A stretch of DNA of 64,000 nt from Asterochloris sp. CNOR1 (GCA_963969365.1 OZ017752.1:930001-994000); one strand, 5' to 3'; shown: positions 22,801-34,903, counted from the stretch's first letter. The notes: generated by a model not told the origin, from the sequence alone. A program made the numbers and translations.

Positions 22801-23376
22801 CAGCTGCTGCTTGGCTGCTGCCGCCCCAGGCAGCCGCGTCCTGACTCTCTGTGGGCGCTGAGCTGGCGGCGTTGCTGCTGCTGGGGCAGCAGCCTGGGCT
22901 TGCGCCTCTGGTGCAGCAACCTGGGCGCCGCCCTCCGCATCATCACGCTTCCTTTTCTTGCGCTCTTCCAAAGGTGCCCGCTTGACTGCAGGCTCAACCT
23001 GCAAGAGGGCTCCCGCTGCTGTGCAGGGGCTGCAGCGTCCTTCATGCTGTGCAATTTGTGCGCCATGCAAGTAAGCAATAGCTCTTGGTTCCCCACTGCG
23101 TTTGCTGCATCAACAGCAGCTGCTCACCCTCAATCTCCTGCCTTCAAACTCTGTTCCAGTGATCTGGGTGGCTGCTCGCTGAGCATCCTCAGCAAGTGCA
23201 AATTGCACAAAGCCAAAGCCTTTGTGCTTGTTGCTGCCCTTGTCTGTCACCAGAAAGCAATTCCTGATAGGCCCCAGGTCCGCAAAGAGTGCTTCAACAG
23301 ATTCTTTAGTGGCCGAGGCGGCCAGGCCACGTACAAACACCTGAGACTTGTCAGTCTCTAGCGCTGACTTTGCCAT
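16875..23376 (-). CDS. RBM28/Nop4-like multi-RRM nucleolar protein
   Basis: Probable large-subunit ribosome-biogenesis factor. Starts MAKSALETDKSQVFVRGL. RRM1 (23376 to about 23150) has VFVRGL and KGFGFVQF. An acidic/basic linker with KKRKRDD leads to a degenerate RRM2 (about 22840-22310). RRM3 begins WRLIIRNIPFTV (about 22190) and continues in exons near 21780-21695 and 21520-21450. A Glu/Gln-rich linker follows (21390-20860). RRM4 has STLFVRGLPPDAT (about 20500) and KGTAFVEFKD (about 20190). RRM5 has RLSLRNIPQSLD (about 18890) and RGMGFVEFTE (about 18140). Then come a Lys/Arg/Ala-rich tail (17860-17080) and a last exon ending LVATYKNKLFG, as in Nop4/RBM28. Stop at 16875-16877. The exact exon list is not resolved. 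Introns around 18250-18440, 22000-22100 and 22520-22640 hold exon-edge copies. Confidence 0.88.
18185..18430 (-). repeat. Three copies of an RBM28 acceptor/exon start
   Basis: Read on the minus strand, the true exon starts after GATGCAG with GTCAAGGAGCGTGCTAGCAA (18243 downward). Two copies lie upstream in the intron, at about 18425-18370 (GCAGCGCAAGGAGTGTGCGAG) and about 18335-18285 (AGGAAGGAGTGTGCCAGC). Period is about 90 bp; the copies are diverged and out of frame. Confidence 0.8.
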
Positions 23377-23792
23377 GGTGAAGGGCTCGACAGGACCCTA
23401 GGTCAGCACCAGGGGTCTGACAACAACAAGTAAAACAGAGTCATGTGCAATGTGCACCAACGCACAAAGGGCAACTGAGGCTGCTCTGCGGTATAGGCAG
23501 CAGTTGCTGGCCATTGCATTAGACTGACAGTAGGTCTTCAGGGGTCTAATGATGGTCGGCTCTCAACCAGATTCAACCAGGTCATGCAAGGCGCAACGTC
23601 AACTGGCAGGCAGTCATTAGAACATGTCAGGCGTGCATGGATTCCGCTTGCTGTGTGCTGCATCTGTTTGGTGTATTCAGGAGCCTCTCAGGGTCCCAGC
23701 TCCTGTTGGTCGGGGGAGTGTCTCCAGTTTCAGCAGGGAAACTCACGCCACCAAGGGGTAGCTGCAAGGACAAGTTCAAGCCAGTGCGCATC
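23377..23792. other. Gap between RBM28 start and WRKY end
   Basis: About 415 bp upstream of the RBM28-like start, where its promoter should lie. It contains the 3' UTR of the WRKY gene if my stop choice is right. No gene seen. Confidence 0.4.
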
Positions 23793-26700
23793 TCAGGCAG
23801 GCATTGAAGCAAGAGACATGAGACCAGAACAGAGGGGACAGCTCAGTGTGAATGCAGCGCTCACTGTCATAGAGGTGGGGCCTGGCACGCCGGCTGGCAG
23901 AGGTCCGCATGCAGGGCCTGAGGCAGCGGCTTCCAGAGCTGCTGCTGCTGCCTGGATGGCCGCCTCAATGCCCGGCATTTTCTGGCTGGTGATGTCTGGC
24001 ATGGGGATGGAGGCCAGCGCTGCCTCAGTGGCCTCCCGTGCATGCGCATCTACACCAGCCTCGCCCAAGAAGGAGCGGGGCGAGATGAAGCTTTGCCGCT
24101 GTAGCAGGAGCAACGGGGCTGTCAAGCACAGCGATTGCAACCTGACACAGACACAGGCTGCTCTGTTCAAGCTCAACAAGGACAACCCTCGGCTCAAGGA
24201 CGGAGCTTCTGTGGCCTGATGCAGCCTCACCCTCTCATGTGCTGCGCCCTGAGCTGAGGCGCTGGGGGGCGTTCCATGGACATCCCCAGTCTGCCTAGGC
24301 GGCGAAGGCGCCTCTCCCTGCAGCAGGTGCTGGATTACTGCTCCTGGCTTGTGGCTCATGCTCAAGAGGGCACCTCCAAGACTGAGATCATGCCTGTCCA
24401 GTGAAGTACATCAGACATAGCGCACTGAGCTGAGACCCACACTGAGCTGTTTCTGTTCAGTGAGCAACGCTGTTCCAGGTGGCTCTGCCTTAGGGCACGC
24501 TTGATTCATCAGTAGGACCTGTGCAGGTGGCTCATACTGAGAGAATGCTAGCAACTTCTAAGTACAGAGGGTGCCTGAGACCAAGGCTGAGTTTGCCCCA
24601 CTGAGGACCAGCAGGTTGCTCACCTCCCCAGCCCCATCCTCACTGGGCCTCCTCCCTGCTGGCCGCCGCAAGCCTGCAGGACGCAACAATCACTGAATGC
24701 GGAGGGTTGAGGGTTAGTGAACCCGGCAAATCCTGCGTTAGGCCGTGAGGCTCTCTGTATCAGAGCACTCTCTGCATCAAGGGGCTGGTGCCGTGTTCAG
24801 TGCCAGGTCCGAGCAAACTAATAAAAAGCAGTGTGCAAGGTAAGTGATAGTCAGAGCGCTTGTTGACAGCAGAAAACAAGAGTAGCGGGCAGCAGCTCCC
24901 AGGCCGCACCGTCGGCAGATGCCACCCCATCCTGCCCGCTCCTGCGGCCACCCATCGCCTTCTGCCCAGCTGCAGTCGGGGGTGGCTGATCATGGTTGTG
25001 GGTGCCCTCATAGGTGGTCACCAGCTCCCGCGGGTTCAGGCCGCTGCGCTCCACGTGTTTGCGCACTGGGCAGCCCGGCGCCGTGCACTTGTAGTAGCTG
25101 CGCGGGTTGATGCTGCCCTTGACCAGCTTCTGGCCATACTTGCGCCACCTGAAGGCCAGGCAGGTGTGCTTCAGGTGGAGCTCAGGAGCAGCAGAGCTCT
25201 GCTTGTCACGCGCACACTCCTGGGAGGTCATGCGGGCACCCGCCTGCCGAGGCAGCATGTGCACACCAGGCAGCCTTCACTGCACCACTGGTACTGTTAT
25301 GCTCCTGGGTTGCAGGCTCCTGCAATGCTGCTGTGCAACTAGATGAGCTATTCAGCAACCCTCTATGACAGCGGCTGCTTGGCACTGGCAGGATGCAGAG
25401 CAGCCTTACATGCAGCTGCACGATGTGTTTACAGTTGTCCTTGTTTGCAGCTGTCCTTGAGGTACCAGCAGCAACAAAATGTGTCTCACTGGGACCAGCA
25501 GCTGGACACCTGCCTCTTGCGGACACCAGCAGGTGCACAGCCGCCTCACAGGGGCAATACCAGCAGCTACAGAACCCTGGACTCACTTGAAGCCGTCGTC
25601 CACATGGTCCAGGTTGGTCTCAGTGGCCACCACCCTGCAGGTGGCGTCCACCTTGCCCTCCATCTTGATGGCCGGGGGCGACAGATCCCCCGACAGCTCT
25701 GGCGACAGCCTGTCCTCCTCCATCAGCACAGGCTCACTGATCACAGAGGCCTGGGGCGCTGCCATGGGGGTGTAGGGGCCGGTGGTGCGGCGCTGGCGCT
25801 TGGCAGGCCGTTGGGAGCCGTCGTGCTCCACCTTCTCCTCTCGCATGGCCACCAGGCGAGCTGCAGGAGCATAGCTTGAATGAGCATGTGGGTGGCGCAT
25901 CACTCCGGCCTGGGAAGGTGACTGCAGCAGCCACACTCAGGGCTCGACCCCTGACGAGCAGGTGGGAGCCACCGTAATGCATACTTCCCCTGCGCATGGG
26001 CTCCAAGTTTTTGCACTCTACAAGTGTGGCATGCTCTCAGGGCATGACGGCAGGGCATGATCAACTTGCAGATACCGCAGGCGTGGCAGGCATTGCAGGG
26101 CAGAGCATCAGATCATTGCCAGCGCTCACCCACAGCCTCCATCTCCAGGGTCTGTCGCCTCTCATCCTCCCTGTGCCGCGCCCCCAGGGCTGCTCGAGCT
26201 GCTTCGTGGGCAGCGTAGACAACAGCTGGCCCCTCGCCCAGCAACTGATGGGTGTCCTGCAACGCGGGGTCCTCATCACCTGGATCATCCTCTGCAGGAA
26301 GAGACACATCAGCGCTGGTTGGCCCTCAGTCTGTGCAGGCACAGAAACTAGGGTGAGCCTCTGCAGGCACACAGGGGCACAGCTGGACAGTCTCAAGTGC
26401 CCGGCCGGCTGGTGGTCCTTCTCTTGACTCGGGTCGCCTGCACTGGAGCAGTCACTTAGAGTTAAGCAGCACAAGGCTTTTCGCTTGTGATCCTGTGCAG
26501 CAAGATGGGCATGCAGGTAGGCTCTGTGTGAAGCCGAGCCACCTGCACAGGGAGCACCCATCATACAGAGCTTGTGGGTAGCAGCCTGTGCTGTAATGCT
26601 TTGCAGGGGTCCAGGCGAAGCGTGAGTCAAGCCGCCTGCGTCATTCACCTGAGGTGTCTGCCACTGCCTCTAGGTCCAGGCGGGTGTGCATCACGTAAGG

Positions 26701-28053
26701 CATGGGCTCCAGGGAGCTGCGCTCGGGCACTTCCACTGGCTCCTCCTGTCGGGTCTTTACACCCCTCCCCTGCAGCCAACTTTTGCATGCTCAGCTAGCC
26801 AGCAGGGCTGCATCAGGAAATTACTCCAGCCTAGGGAGCCGCATGCAAGCAAGAATTTGAAGGTCAGCTGGTGCACCCTTCAGAGGCTGGGTAGACAAGG
26901 CACGATAGGTCGCATTCAGCAGCGCTCTGCCGTGCATGTCAGCGCCCACCTTGCCCTTGCCCTTCCCACCCCTGCCGCCCCTGCCCCCACGCCCTGCACC
27001 TGAGGCAGGGCGACTTGCAGGCTTAGCATGGTTGTGGCTCCCCTGCACGGCAGCAGGCTGGCCAACATCAGCATCTGAGCCGCATCAGGGGCACCCATCA
27101 CAGACGGGGCACAGCAGGGGACATCCAGATATGAGGCAGACATTCTCGGCAACAGGGTCACATGCGGTGTGCACAGCAGGGCCTGAAGAGATCATGCGGA
27201 AGAGACATTCCCCCCTCACAAAGGCTTTTAGTGATGCAACAGTCAGGGACCCACCTTCATGACAGAGTTTGAGATTGTGCCATTTCTGGGGTCACGCTCC
27301 ACGATCTTCTTGACATTGCAGCCAGCGTGGCTGCACTTGTAGTAGCTGCGGGGGTAGGGACTGCCCTTCACAGTCTTCTCGCCATACCTGCAGGCAGACC
27401 ATGGTAAGGTGCGGTATGTAGTTGCTTCTGGCGGTCAAGCGCAGGCCTGGCAGCTTCCTCACTGCGCTCCTTCGCCTGCCCTATCCTTTGCTTTACCCAC
27501 GTCTATTGCGCTGCTTTCCTGACTCAGTGACGGTATGCCTCAAGCATCAAGCCTACTTACTTGCGCCAGTGGTAGCCGTCATCATTGGCATTGCTGTCCC
27601 TCCTGGCACTGCGCTCCTGCAGGCCAGGCAGGAGCCTACGGCATGAGCAGATGCTGCCTGGCTGTCAGGCATCAGGGTGTTGTGGGCAGGAACCAGCAAT
27701 GCTGCACAGCAGGTGCCACACCTCTCTGCGACTGCTAGGGCCAGGGGTGGGCCTGCTGGCGGCCCAGGGCCGTGCATCCTGCTCTGAGGGTTTTGCTGAA
27801 GGCTGGTAGGCAGGCGGCGGGTATGGCATCCCCGTGGTTGGTGAGGGCTCCATCTGCAAACACGCAGGGGTGAGTTGACATCACGGCACGACACAAGCGC
27901 TGCCTGTGCAGGAGGGGGGCTCACTGGATTGTACACCATGACAGGGGAGTGCAGCATGGGCTGGCCGCCTGGCATCTGTCCCTGCATCCCCAGGTCGCCC
28001 TGCTCTGTGATCCGCGCTGTTTGCCGCCCAAACCTGCAGGTGCATTGGCGCAT
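23793..28053 (-). CDS. Group I WRKY transcription factor (two WRKY domains)
   Basis: Plant-type DNA-binding regulator of W-box promoters. N-terminal exons (about 28037-27910, then from 27848) are Pro/Gln-rich ([18 protein letters not shown]). WRKY domain 1 spans an exon ending near 27556 and 27387-27255: [19 protein letters not shown], then GSHNHAKPA in the exon starting at 27042. A Gly/Arg-rich linker, an acidic exon (about 26745-26650), one at about 26290-26125 and 25860-25587 (with KRQRR) lead to domain 2 (25148 downward): WRKYGQK, CTAPGC, ending in HNHDQPP. Both domains keep the C-X4-C and H-X-H zinc ligands. The heptapeptide of domain 1 is WRKYGEK, not WRKYGQK. The first coding exon and the C-terminal exons (24676-24622 and about 24104-23793) are less certain. 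Confidence 0.87.
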
Positions 28054-30264
28054 TGGTGCCTGATGCTGCAGGCCGTGAGGGGTACCAAGGCTTCCAAAGC
28101 TCCAAGATGCGCTGTCACGCCTGCCAGCAGCATGCAGATGTTAAAGCTGCAGTTCAAGCCTCTCCTGCAGTCACCTCGAAACGCCTGGGACGCCCCCTGC
28201 TAAAGCAGGATCTTGAAGTGGTGCTCCCTGGAAGGCAGGTTCAGGCCCAGGGTGTGCAGCCATGACACTTATACATTCCTATCCAGCATGCTATCTGCTT
28301 CAAATGCTGGCATTGCTGACTGGGCAATCACCCACAGACACACACTTAAATTCACTTCCCTTTCTTGGACATGGATCTGAGCATTGGCAGCGGACTCGCT
28401 GTGTCTGCTTACACTGTTGTGCAGACTGGCCAGATGCCAGGGAACTTATAAGCAAGTTTCAAAGCCACAGGTGCTAACCCCTGGCGCCTGCGCAGGCTTT
28501 GGCAGCTGGCATGTCGGCCTAGAAACCGGCAGGCTGGACCCACTTGGCCTTGCCATCACTGCCTCTGCAGTACTCAATAACATTGGCATGGAGTCTCAGG
28601 CGCCTTCCAAGCTTTGATAAAGGAGCCTTGAAATGCAGTCGTTGTTCATCATGCCATGTGGAGGCTTGTACCTTGAGCTCAGCTTGAAGAGATGAGCAAC
28701 ATGAGCGTCTTGGCTTGCTGCAGATATGCAACAATGAGGGGTCAAGGTAGTGCCTCTGCAGCGCTCAATACGATAGATATGAAGTCTCAGGCGCCTCCAA
28801 GCTGTACAGGAGCCATAAATCACAGACATTGTTCTTCATGCCATGTGAAGACTTGCACCTTAGTCAATAGCTTCAGGAGATGAGCCACAGGAGCATCGCG
28901 GCTTGCTGCCAAACTGCAATAACGGGATGTCACGAACCTGCCTGTTGCCTGGCCAGCTGCCAGCTGCACCACATCAGCATGGTGCCAACAGACTGTTGCC
29001 GAGCCTGGACACCTGCAGCACCTGTCCTGCAATTTCTGAGGCTTTGCCTGTCTTTGGATTGGCCCTAGACCCGCGGCATAAGCTTGCTTCTGAGCCCCTT
29101 GGCTGAGGTGTGTGCTGCGCTGAAGATGAAGGCTAAATTGTCAGAGGTCACTTTGGCAGCCCTCAACAGCCTGCACGGACTCGGATTGGCCTGATGGAAT
29201 GGCCAACTGACACTTTATAGGGCCCGCATCTGTGCTGAGTACAGCAGGCCCTGGACGGGGCTAACATGCCATGCCCTGCCAACCTCAGCTGCAAGCTGCA
29301 AACAGCCAGATGACCTTCATTGGTGCCCCAGTTTGCAAGAGCCAACAATTGTCGCATGCAAGCAGCAGCAGCTACCTGATGAGGCCTAGGCAGTCAGCGA
29401 CGTGGACTGCCCCAACCCCAAGTGCAGCAAAGTCTGAATGTTTGCAAAGAGGGTGGAGTTGCTCCTGCCTGCGCTACCGCACCAAGCCCCTGGTAGCAGG
29501 CAGCTGTGGTGGCGGCTCTGGCAAGGCCTCTGGTGAACAACCACTTCTGCGTCCTGCTGCCCTTTGCGCTGCCTTGTGTGGCTGGTTGACACCCTGCTAG
29601 GTGCAGATCTTGTTCTTACAGCACTGGGCAAGTTTTATCGCTCGCAGCGCCAGTTTGTCTGCAGTTGTTGATCGCAGGGACTGGCCAGGAGCATTAGAGG
29701 TTGGTGGGATATGATGGGAGCGCTGTGCAGCACCACCCCTCATTGTGGGCAGCAGCAGACTGCTGCAGATGCCAGCTGTATGACGAAGTCATCTTGTAAG
29801 TCCAGCCTCAGCGTGGGGGCCCAGGTATGAGTGCAGCTTGTGTGTGGCTCACAGGTGGGAAGACGTGCTGCCCAGAGCTGGTGCCCAGGACAAGTCATGT
29901 GGCGTGTCCGCCGCTCTGTCTGCAGCCTGCCTTACAAGTGTTGTGCTGCCCCTCTCACAGGCTGCTTTTGTCCTGCACTGCAGGTTGAAGCAAGCTGCAA
30001 CGCAACAAGGCTGGCCAGGCAAGCAGACATGCTTGTGGACACCGTGCCTTCAATCCTGACTGCCCTTGACTTGACAATCGCTGCTGAGGCTGCAGCACTG
30101 CTTGCCCTTGACTGGTCCATTTCCAGATTCATACTCTACTGAATATGCTGAACACTGGTTTTTATCTATCACAAGCGACACTTCACAGCAACGACGACAC
30201 GCCAATAGCAGTACCTCAGTCTAAGCTGGCCAGCAAGTGAGGACAACTCACACAAATGGGGAGC
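28054..30264. other. Unassigned 2.2-kb stretch
   Basis: Upstream of the WRKY gene and downstream of the CA1P-phosphatase-like gene. I could not build a convincing gene. Plus-strand fragments with some coding character include a Cys-containing piece CPNPKCSK (about 29405), FYRSQRQFVCSC (about 29632) and an Ala/Leu-rich end at 29983-30142; they are interrupted by stops. A minus-strand fragment ends KAKWVQPAGF at 28519. A tandem duplication occupies 28561-28940. It could be a decayed gene or a fast-evolving one. Confidence 0.4.
28561..28940. repeat. About 190-bp tandem duplication
   Basis: 28561-28750 and 28752-28940 align along their length. Shared landmarks in order: GCCTCTGCAG, GTCTCAGGCGCC, CATGCCATGTG, CTTG.ACCTT, GAGATGAGC and GGCTTGCTGC. 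Substitutions and small indels are spread throughout. Its structure matches the exon-edge duplications elsewhere in the window, but no host exon has been identified. Confidence 0.85.
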
Positions 30265-31584
30265 TCAGTAAAAAACGTCATCACTTGAGATGTGTGCTGT
30301 CAAGTTCAAAGTCACCAAGATGGGCTTGGCCTGCTTGTTGATTCTCCAGACGCTCACGCTGCCATTGCCTACCTGGAGGTACCGAAATCCAGTAGGTGGC
30401 AAGCCGAGGGCTACTCCCATCAGAGCTCTTGTCATGCTCTTGTGGGTCACAACAAGGTGGGAGGCGCCAGGCTTCGCCAAAATCTCTGCAGTGGCAGCGC
30501 TTCTGTCAGCTGCACAGTCAGACAGTGAGACGCAGCCAACAGCAGGCACCAGCTGGTAAAGTGATGCTGCAGGATGCGCAGCCGGCAGGCTTGCCTCGCC
30601 AGGCATCTCTGGCTCTCTCATAGGCTTCATTAAGAGGCTTGCGGCCGTCGTCAAACTTGAAGTCCCCTGGCTTCTCTCGCCAGACAGCAAACTCCTCAGG
30701 GCGCGCCTTAGCGGCGGCCTCTGCAACCCAGGCTCAGTGGTTGCGTGTGCAATCTGCAGGTGCTTGCCCTCCTGGCCACTGCAGACCCAGATGTCAATCA
30801 CGATTGCTGCAGGGCAAGGCTGAGGCGCTGCAATGCATGCCCAGCAGGGCACACGCTCGGCCACCCCAGACGGGAACCCTACCAGCCACTCATCCAGGGC
30901 ACTTGAGGTTGCAGGCATTGGCAGCAGCAGGGGTGCAGGGCACAGCTGACTCACCATTGGTCATGCCCTCCAGCCACCCTAGACTGGCCTCTCCCAGGGA
31001 CTCAATGGACTCCACTGGCCCCTCCCGCCCCTGCCACATCAGCTCTGCAGTCTCACGCGCCCGGTCAAGAGGGCTGGTGAAACAGCTGCAGGCAGCAGGC
31101 AGGGACTGGCGGGCCGCGGTCTTGCACTGCAGCAGTGCAGGGGCGATGCCCTGCCATGCCAGCGCAGGGCTCACCTGTCAAAATGCATGTTGCTGAGTGC
31201 TGCCTGGCACTGCAGGGCCTGGAGCTTGCCCAGGTCGGTGAGCTCTGATTCATTTGTCCTCCCCTGCAGGCAATGATGAGATGCTGGCCATGCTACCGGC
31301 AGGCTTTCCACTCAGCAATGGCGGGATGCAACATGGCCAAAAGGGCTCACCTGTATGCGTGATTCCAGGTTCCACGTTGTTTCCCCATGCCTACAGTTGG
31401 GGCAGTTGACATGTCTGATTTGCTTCAACACACTGACAGCTGCCTCCACAGGGCTGCACTGAACTTGCCTTACGATGACAATCTCTTTCTCCTGGTCTAG
31501 GCCATGGTTGGTCAGTTTATCAGCGCCACCTGAAGAACAGCTCAGTGTCAAGCATGTGGTGCGAGTGAGACACCTTGCAGTCAT
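30265..31584 (-). CDS. 2-carboxy-D-arabinitol-1-phosphatase-like / phosphoglycerate-mutase family enzyme
   Basis: Histidine phosphatase. Exons on the minus strand: 31584-31469, 31390-31351, 31263-31175, 31085-30955, 30720-30595, 30485-30265, giving 240 residues. Catalytic RHGET is formed across intron 1; RARETAELMW, LGWLEGMTN and a second catalytic His in HLVVTHKSMTRAL follow. The end INKQAKPILVTLNLTAH resembles plant CA1P phosphatase, which removes phosphate from the Rubisco inhibitor CA1P. Substrate is inferred from plant relatives only. Introns 1 and 5 begin with GC (31468 and 30594), and both are needed for the frame. No chloroplast transit peptide is evident after this ATG; an upstream exon could add one. 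Confidence 0.88.
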
Positions 31585-32844
31585 TCAGTGAAGCCAACCT
31601 GCCCAGTCACTATGACTGCTGCCAAACAGCAGAGGGCAGCGTGGAGCACCCAATTGGGCTGGCTGCTGCTGCCGTGCTTGCAACTTTTGTTTGATCTCCA
31701 GACCTTCCTCCTGATGAATCTTCAGGGGATCAGCAGTGATGACAGAATTTTGGCAGCATCGCTGCACAGGCCTGTGTGGCACGCGTACTGTGGTGCCACT
31801 ATGGAGGGCTTGCATGCGTTTTGGAGACTCTGTAGGCGGGACCCCGAGCCAGTGGCAGGGAATCTGGAGGCGCATGCATCTTGCCTGCTGGTGACAAGAC
31901 AGCCTCAATCCCAGCTTGTGAGTTAGGAGTCTCTCTCATGTTTCTGTTGGTCTCCTGTGGAGTTGCATTCCTCTGGGGCAGTAGTAGATCCCCATAGCCC
32001 TGACTCTGCTGTGGGGTTTCCCAAAGTGCACGCTGGTGTTTGCACATGCAGCATATATAACGTGCAGCTTTGCTGGGTGGCTCTCAGCAGAACAGGGCTA
32101 GCTGCACCAGCCCAAATTGTGCATGCACTTCTCATGCACATGTCTACTCTAGCCGTTCCCTGGCTGCTTACAGCAGCAAGGCAGACCTCAGGGTTGCTCA
32201 GCTCCCAGCCAACAGCAAGCATGCAGGCGCTGGAAGGCATTTCGTCAAACTGATCATACTCATGTCAACGGGGCAACCGACACCCAAATTAGGGCGCCTC
32301 AGGGCTGATACTCGTACAGACGCAGACAGGCATGTAGTCCCTCCCCCAAAAGCCACATTGAGGTCAACTGCGCCCCAGTGTTCTGATTGCACTTGGCGGC
32401 ACCATGCTTGCTTGGACATCCTCATGACATCAGTTGCCAGCTGGATGCCCCAGATGGGTCCTGAAAATAAGACGCTACCTGGGATGATTGCTGCATGCGC
32501 ATGGATGACAGTCCAGGCTGTCTGTACCTGCGTGCCAGGTCTTGGAGAGCAATGTCTGCATGAGCTTCCTCTTGGTACCCACTCAACGGCAGTACTGAGC
32601 AAGCACGTCCCTAGAGAGATCTAGGTGGGACAAGTAAGTCAGTTGGGAGTGAAAGGTTGAGAGTAAAACATTGTTGAGAGTAAAACAATTGAGGGGCAGG
32701 CACCAGGGAGCTGCTCAATCGGTACAGAGGATCTCAGCGCCATAGAAATGCGAATGCCTGAGCACGGTGCTTTGCAGAGTTCCTGTGAGACCCTCTCAAC
32801 CTACCTGACTAGTGCCTCCAATGACCAGCAGATGGTGAGCCTAG
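31585..32844. other. 1.26-kb stretch without a recognised gene
   Basis: Head-to-head spacer between the CA1P-phosphatase-like gene and MEMO1. It should hold both promoters. Open frames here have no splice structure or family resemblance that I can support. A 14-nt direct repeat TTGAGAGTAAAACA occurs twice at about 32657-32687, and a TATATAA lies near 32054. Confidence 0.4.
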
Positions 32845-34863
32845 ATGCCACGGATCAAAAGACATGCCACACATGCCGGGAGCTGGTATGGTGACTCAGG
32901 TCAGGGGAGCCCAGCAAAAGGGTCATGCATGCTGTTTCACATCAAGGCAAATATTCAATCTTGTGCTCAATGCAGACTTGGAGTTGTCAGCAGAAATTGA
33001 TGCTTGGCTCACAGCAGCAGCAGCAGAGGACCGCAGGGCAGTCAGGCACACCAGAGCCATCATTGCGCCGTGAGCGCTGACTGTGCTGCTTCTGCCTGCC
33101 ACTCTGATGTGGTGCTCTGCAACAGCTGCTGTACTTCTGCAGACATGCAGGCTACCAATTTTGCGGTCATGTCATGGCATATGCATATCGTTATATAGAC
33201 CCAGCTCAAGTGTGAGGCATCTCCTGCAAGACTTCGCAACCTCCACTGTGCTTCTCTGTTGTTTGCACTCGCAAGACGTCAGGTTCCAGTGTCACCACCT
33301 GCTGCAGGTCACGCGTCTTTCTGCTGGGCCCTTCGCACCACCTGTACAGCCGATGCTGCCTCCTCAGTCAGGCAGAGGAGTACCTTTCCCCCATAGGCAT
33401 GCTGCAGATTTGAATGGAGCCAACGCTGGCTGGAGCAGCCGCTGCTTGCTGCAGCAGGCAGTGCCTGAGACCACCTGCACCCTGCAGGCAGTGCACCCAT
33501 TGACGCTGATGTCTACCAGCAGCTCAAGAGCTCTGGCATTTTCCAGATGATGGACGCCAGCACCGACGAGGTGCAGTAGCTGCTGCAGCAGCAGGAGTGA
33601 TTTGCGCAGGAGGGCATGCCTGTGTGCACTGTCTGTGGGACCGCCGCCTCAACCAGGCACCACAGAGCAATGCTCACGCACCAGCAGCTGCACTCCTGCT
33701 GTCCCCTTTCTCCCCATCTCCCTCATCTGCAGTTTGCATTAGGGAGCTGCCTGGACCTCTGTTGCTTGCCAGGCACCACTGGCCTGGAGGCAGCCAGGCT
33801 CGCAGTACACCCCTGGCCCTCTACACAGCACAAATGGGCTGGTGTCTTGCAGGCTGAGCATAGTCTGGAGCTGCACCTGCCATACATCAGTTACGTGATG
33901 AGGTGATCTTCCAGCCACTCCTCGAAGCCGTGGCTGCAACCAGATGCAGCAGCTCTGTGCAGCTGTGACCATGTCAAGCACAAGGGCTGCCCCTGGTCAC
34001 ACTGCAGGCAGAAAGCCTTCACTCTAGTTCCCATCATGGTTGGTGCCATGAATTCAGACAGGTGCTGCGCCCAATGTGGTCATGCTTGGCACTGTCCCAG
34101 CCCTCCTCATGCGTGTCCAGAGCAACCCTCATGCAGCTGCACCACCCTGCCCTGCAGTGAGCAGCAGTATGCCCAGATTCTGGCGCCCTACCTGCAAGAT
34201 CCTAGGAATGTCTTTGTCATTTCATCAGACTTCTGCCACTGGGGAGCCCGCTTTGGCTTCACCTTTCATGATGAGGCCCATGTGCGTGCGTGGGACTCTT
34301 TGGTTGTGTGTAGCCTGCCCCGGGTGTTCCCTCTGAGGAACCATCTGAGGTGCACCTCCCTAGGCCTCTTCCTCTCCATCGGCAGGGCCAGCAGAGTGGG
34401 TCCTTACTCTGTCCGTTGACACTGCAGGGCTCCATATCTCAGTCCATAGAGTGGCTTGATAGGGAGGGCATGAAACTGATAGAGCAGGCAAGCAGGCCTT
34501 GGTCATGTCCCCCTGGCTCCATGTCTCCCTGGCTGATTGCAGTGCCCACATGCAGGCTGATCCACAACGTTTTTCCCAGTACATTGAGCAATACAGCAAC
34601 ACCATCTGTGGTCGCCACCCCATAGGGGTATTCTTGAGTGTGAGGCAAACTCTGTCTAACAAGCCCTGCTTCATTGCATGAGCTCTGTGTTTCTGAATGG
34701 CATAAGCATATAATCTTGCTTCCTGGTGCCTGCCCTGCAGATGCTTCAGCTGAGCGGCCTGCCCGCACGTCCTCGCTTTGTATGCTACGACCAGTCCTCT
34801 CATTGCCAGGGACCCAGAGACTCCAGCGTTAGTTATGGCGCAGCTATCTTGGAGCAACACTGA
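32845..34863 (+). CDS. MEMO1: MEMO1 family protein
   Basis: Homologue of MEMO1, a dioxygenase-fold protein related to extradiol dioxygenases that has been reported to bind copper and act in redox control. Exons: 32845-32899, 32976-33069, 33143-33211, 33308-33396, 33488-33570, 33853-33902, 34008-34061, 34158-34302, 34428-34487, 34556-34639, 34741-34863, giving 301 residues, close to the usual length. Landmarks in order: RHATHAGSWYGDS, RAIIAP joined to HAGYQFCG, VFLLGPSHH, AEHSLELHLPY, LVPIMVGAMNS, VFVISSDFCHWG, NTICGRHPIGVFL and RDSSVSYGAA. The conserved His and Cys positions of the family are kept. Introns 4 and 9 start with GC (33397 and 34488). It converges on COG4 with 40 bp between. Confidence 0.95.
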
Positions 34864-34903
34864 GCATGATCATGTACCAAAACGATTGTATGTTTTCACT
34901 GGT

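Noticed and set aside
28561-28940. CRISPR-like or satellite array
   Set aside because: Only two long diverged units without regular spacers; eukaryotic nuclear context. Treated as a tandem duplication.
29040-29110. hAT-transposase-like ALDPRHKL segment
   Set aside because: A single short match followed by a stop; no transposase domain or terminal repeats nearby.
28900-30142. Possible C-terminal zinc region of DNA polymerase alpha on the plus strand
   Set aside because: A few Cys and aromatic residues fit, but stops interrupt the frame and the order of landmarks does not match well enough.
30639-31196. 185-codon plus-strand open frame
   Set aside because: Opposite the CA1P-phosphatase-like exons, which spell a complete enzyme.
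32845-32900. Reading the first MEMO1 exon in the frame CHTCRELVW
   Set aside because: The frame giving RHATHAGSWYGDS matches the family N-terminus and joins exon 2 in phase.
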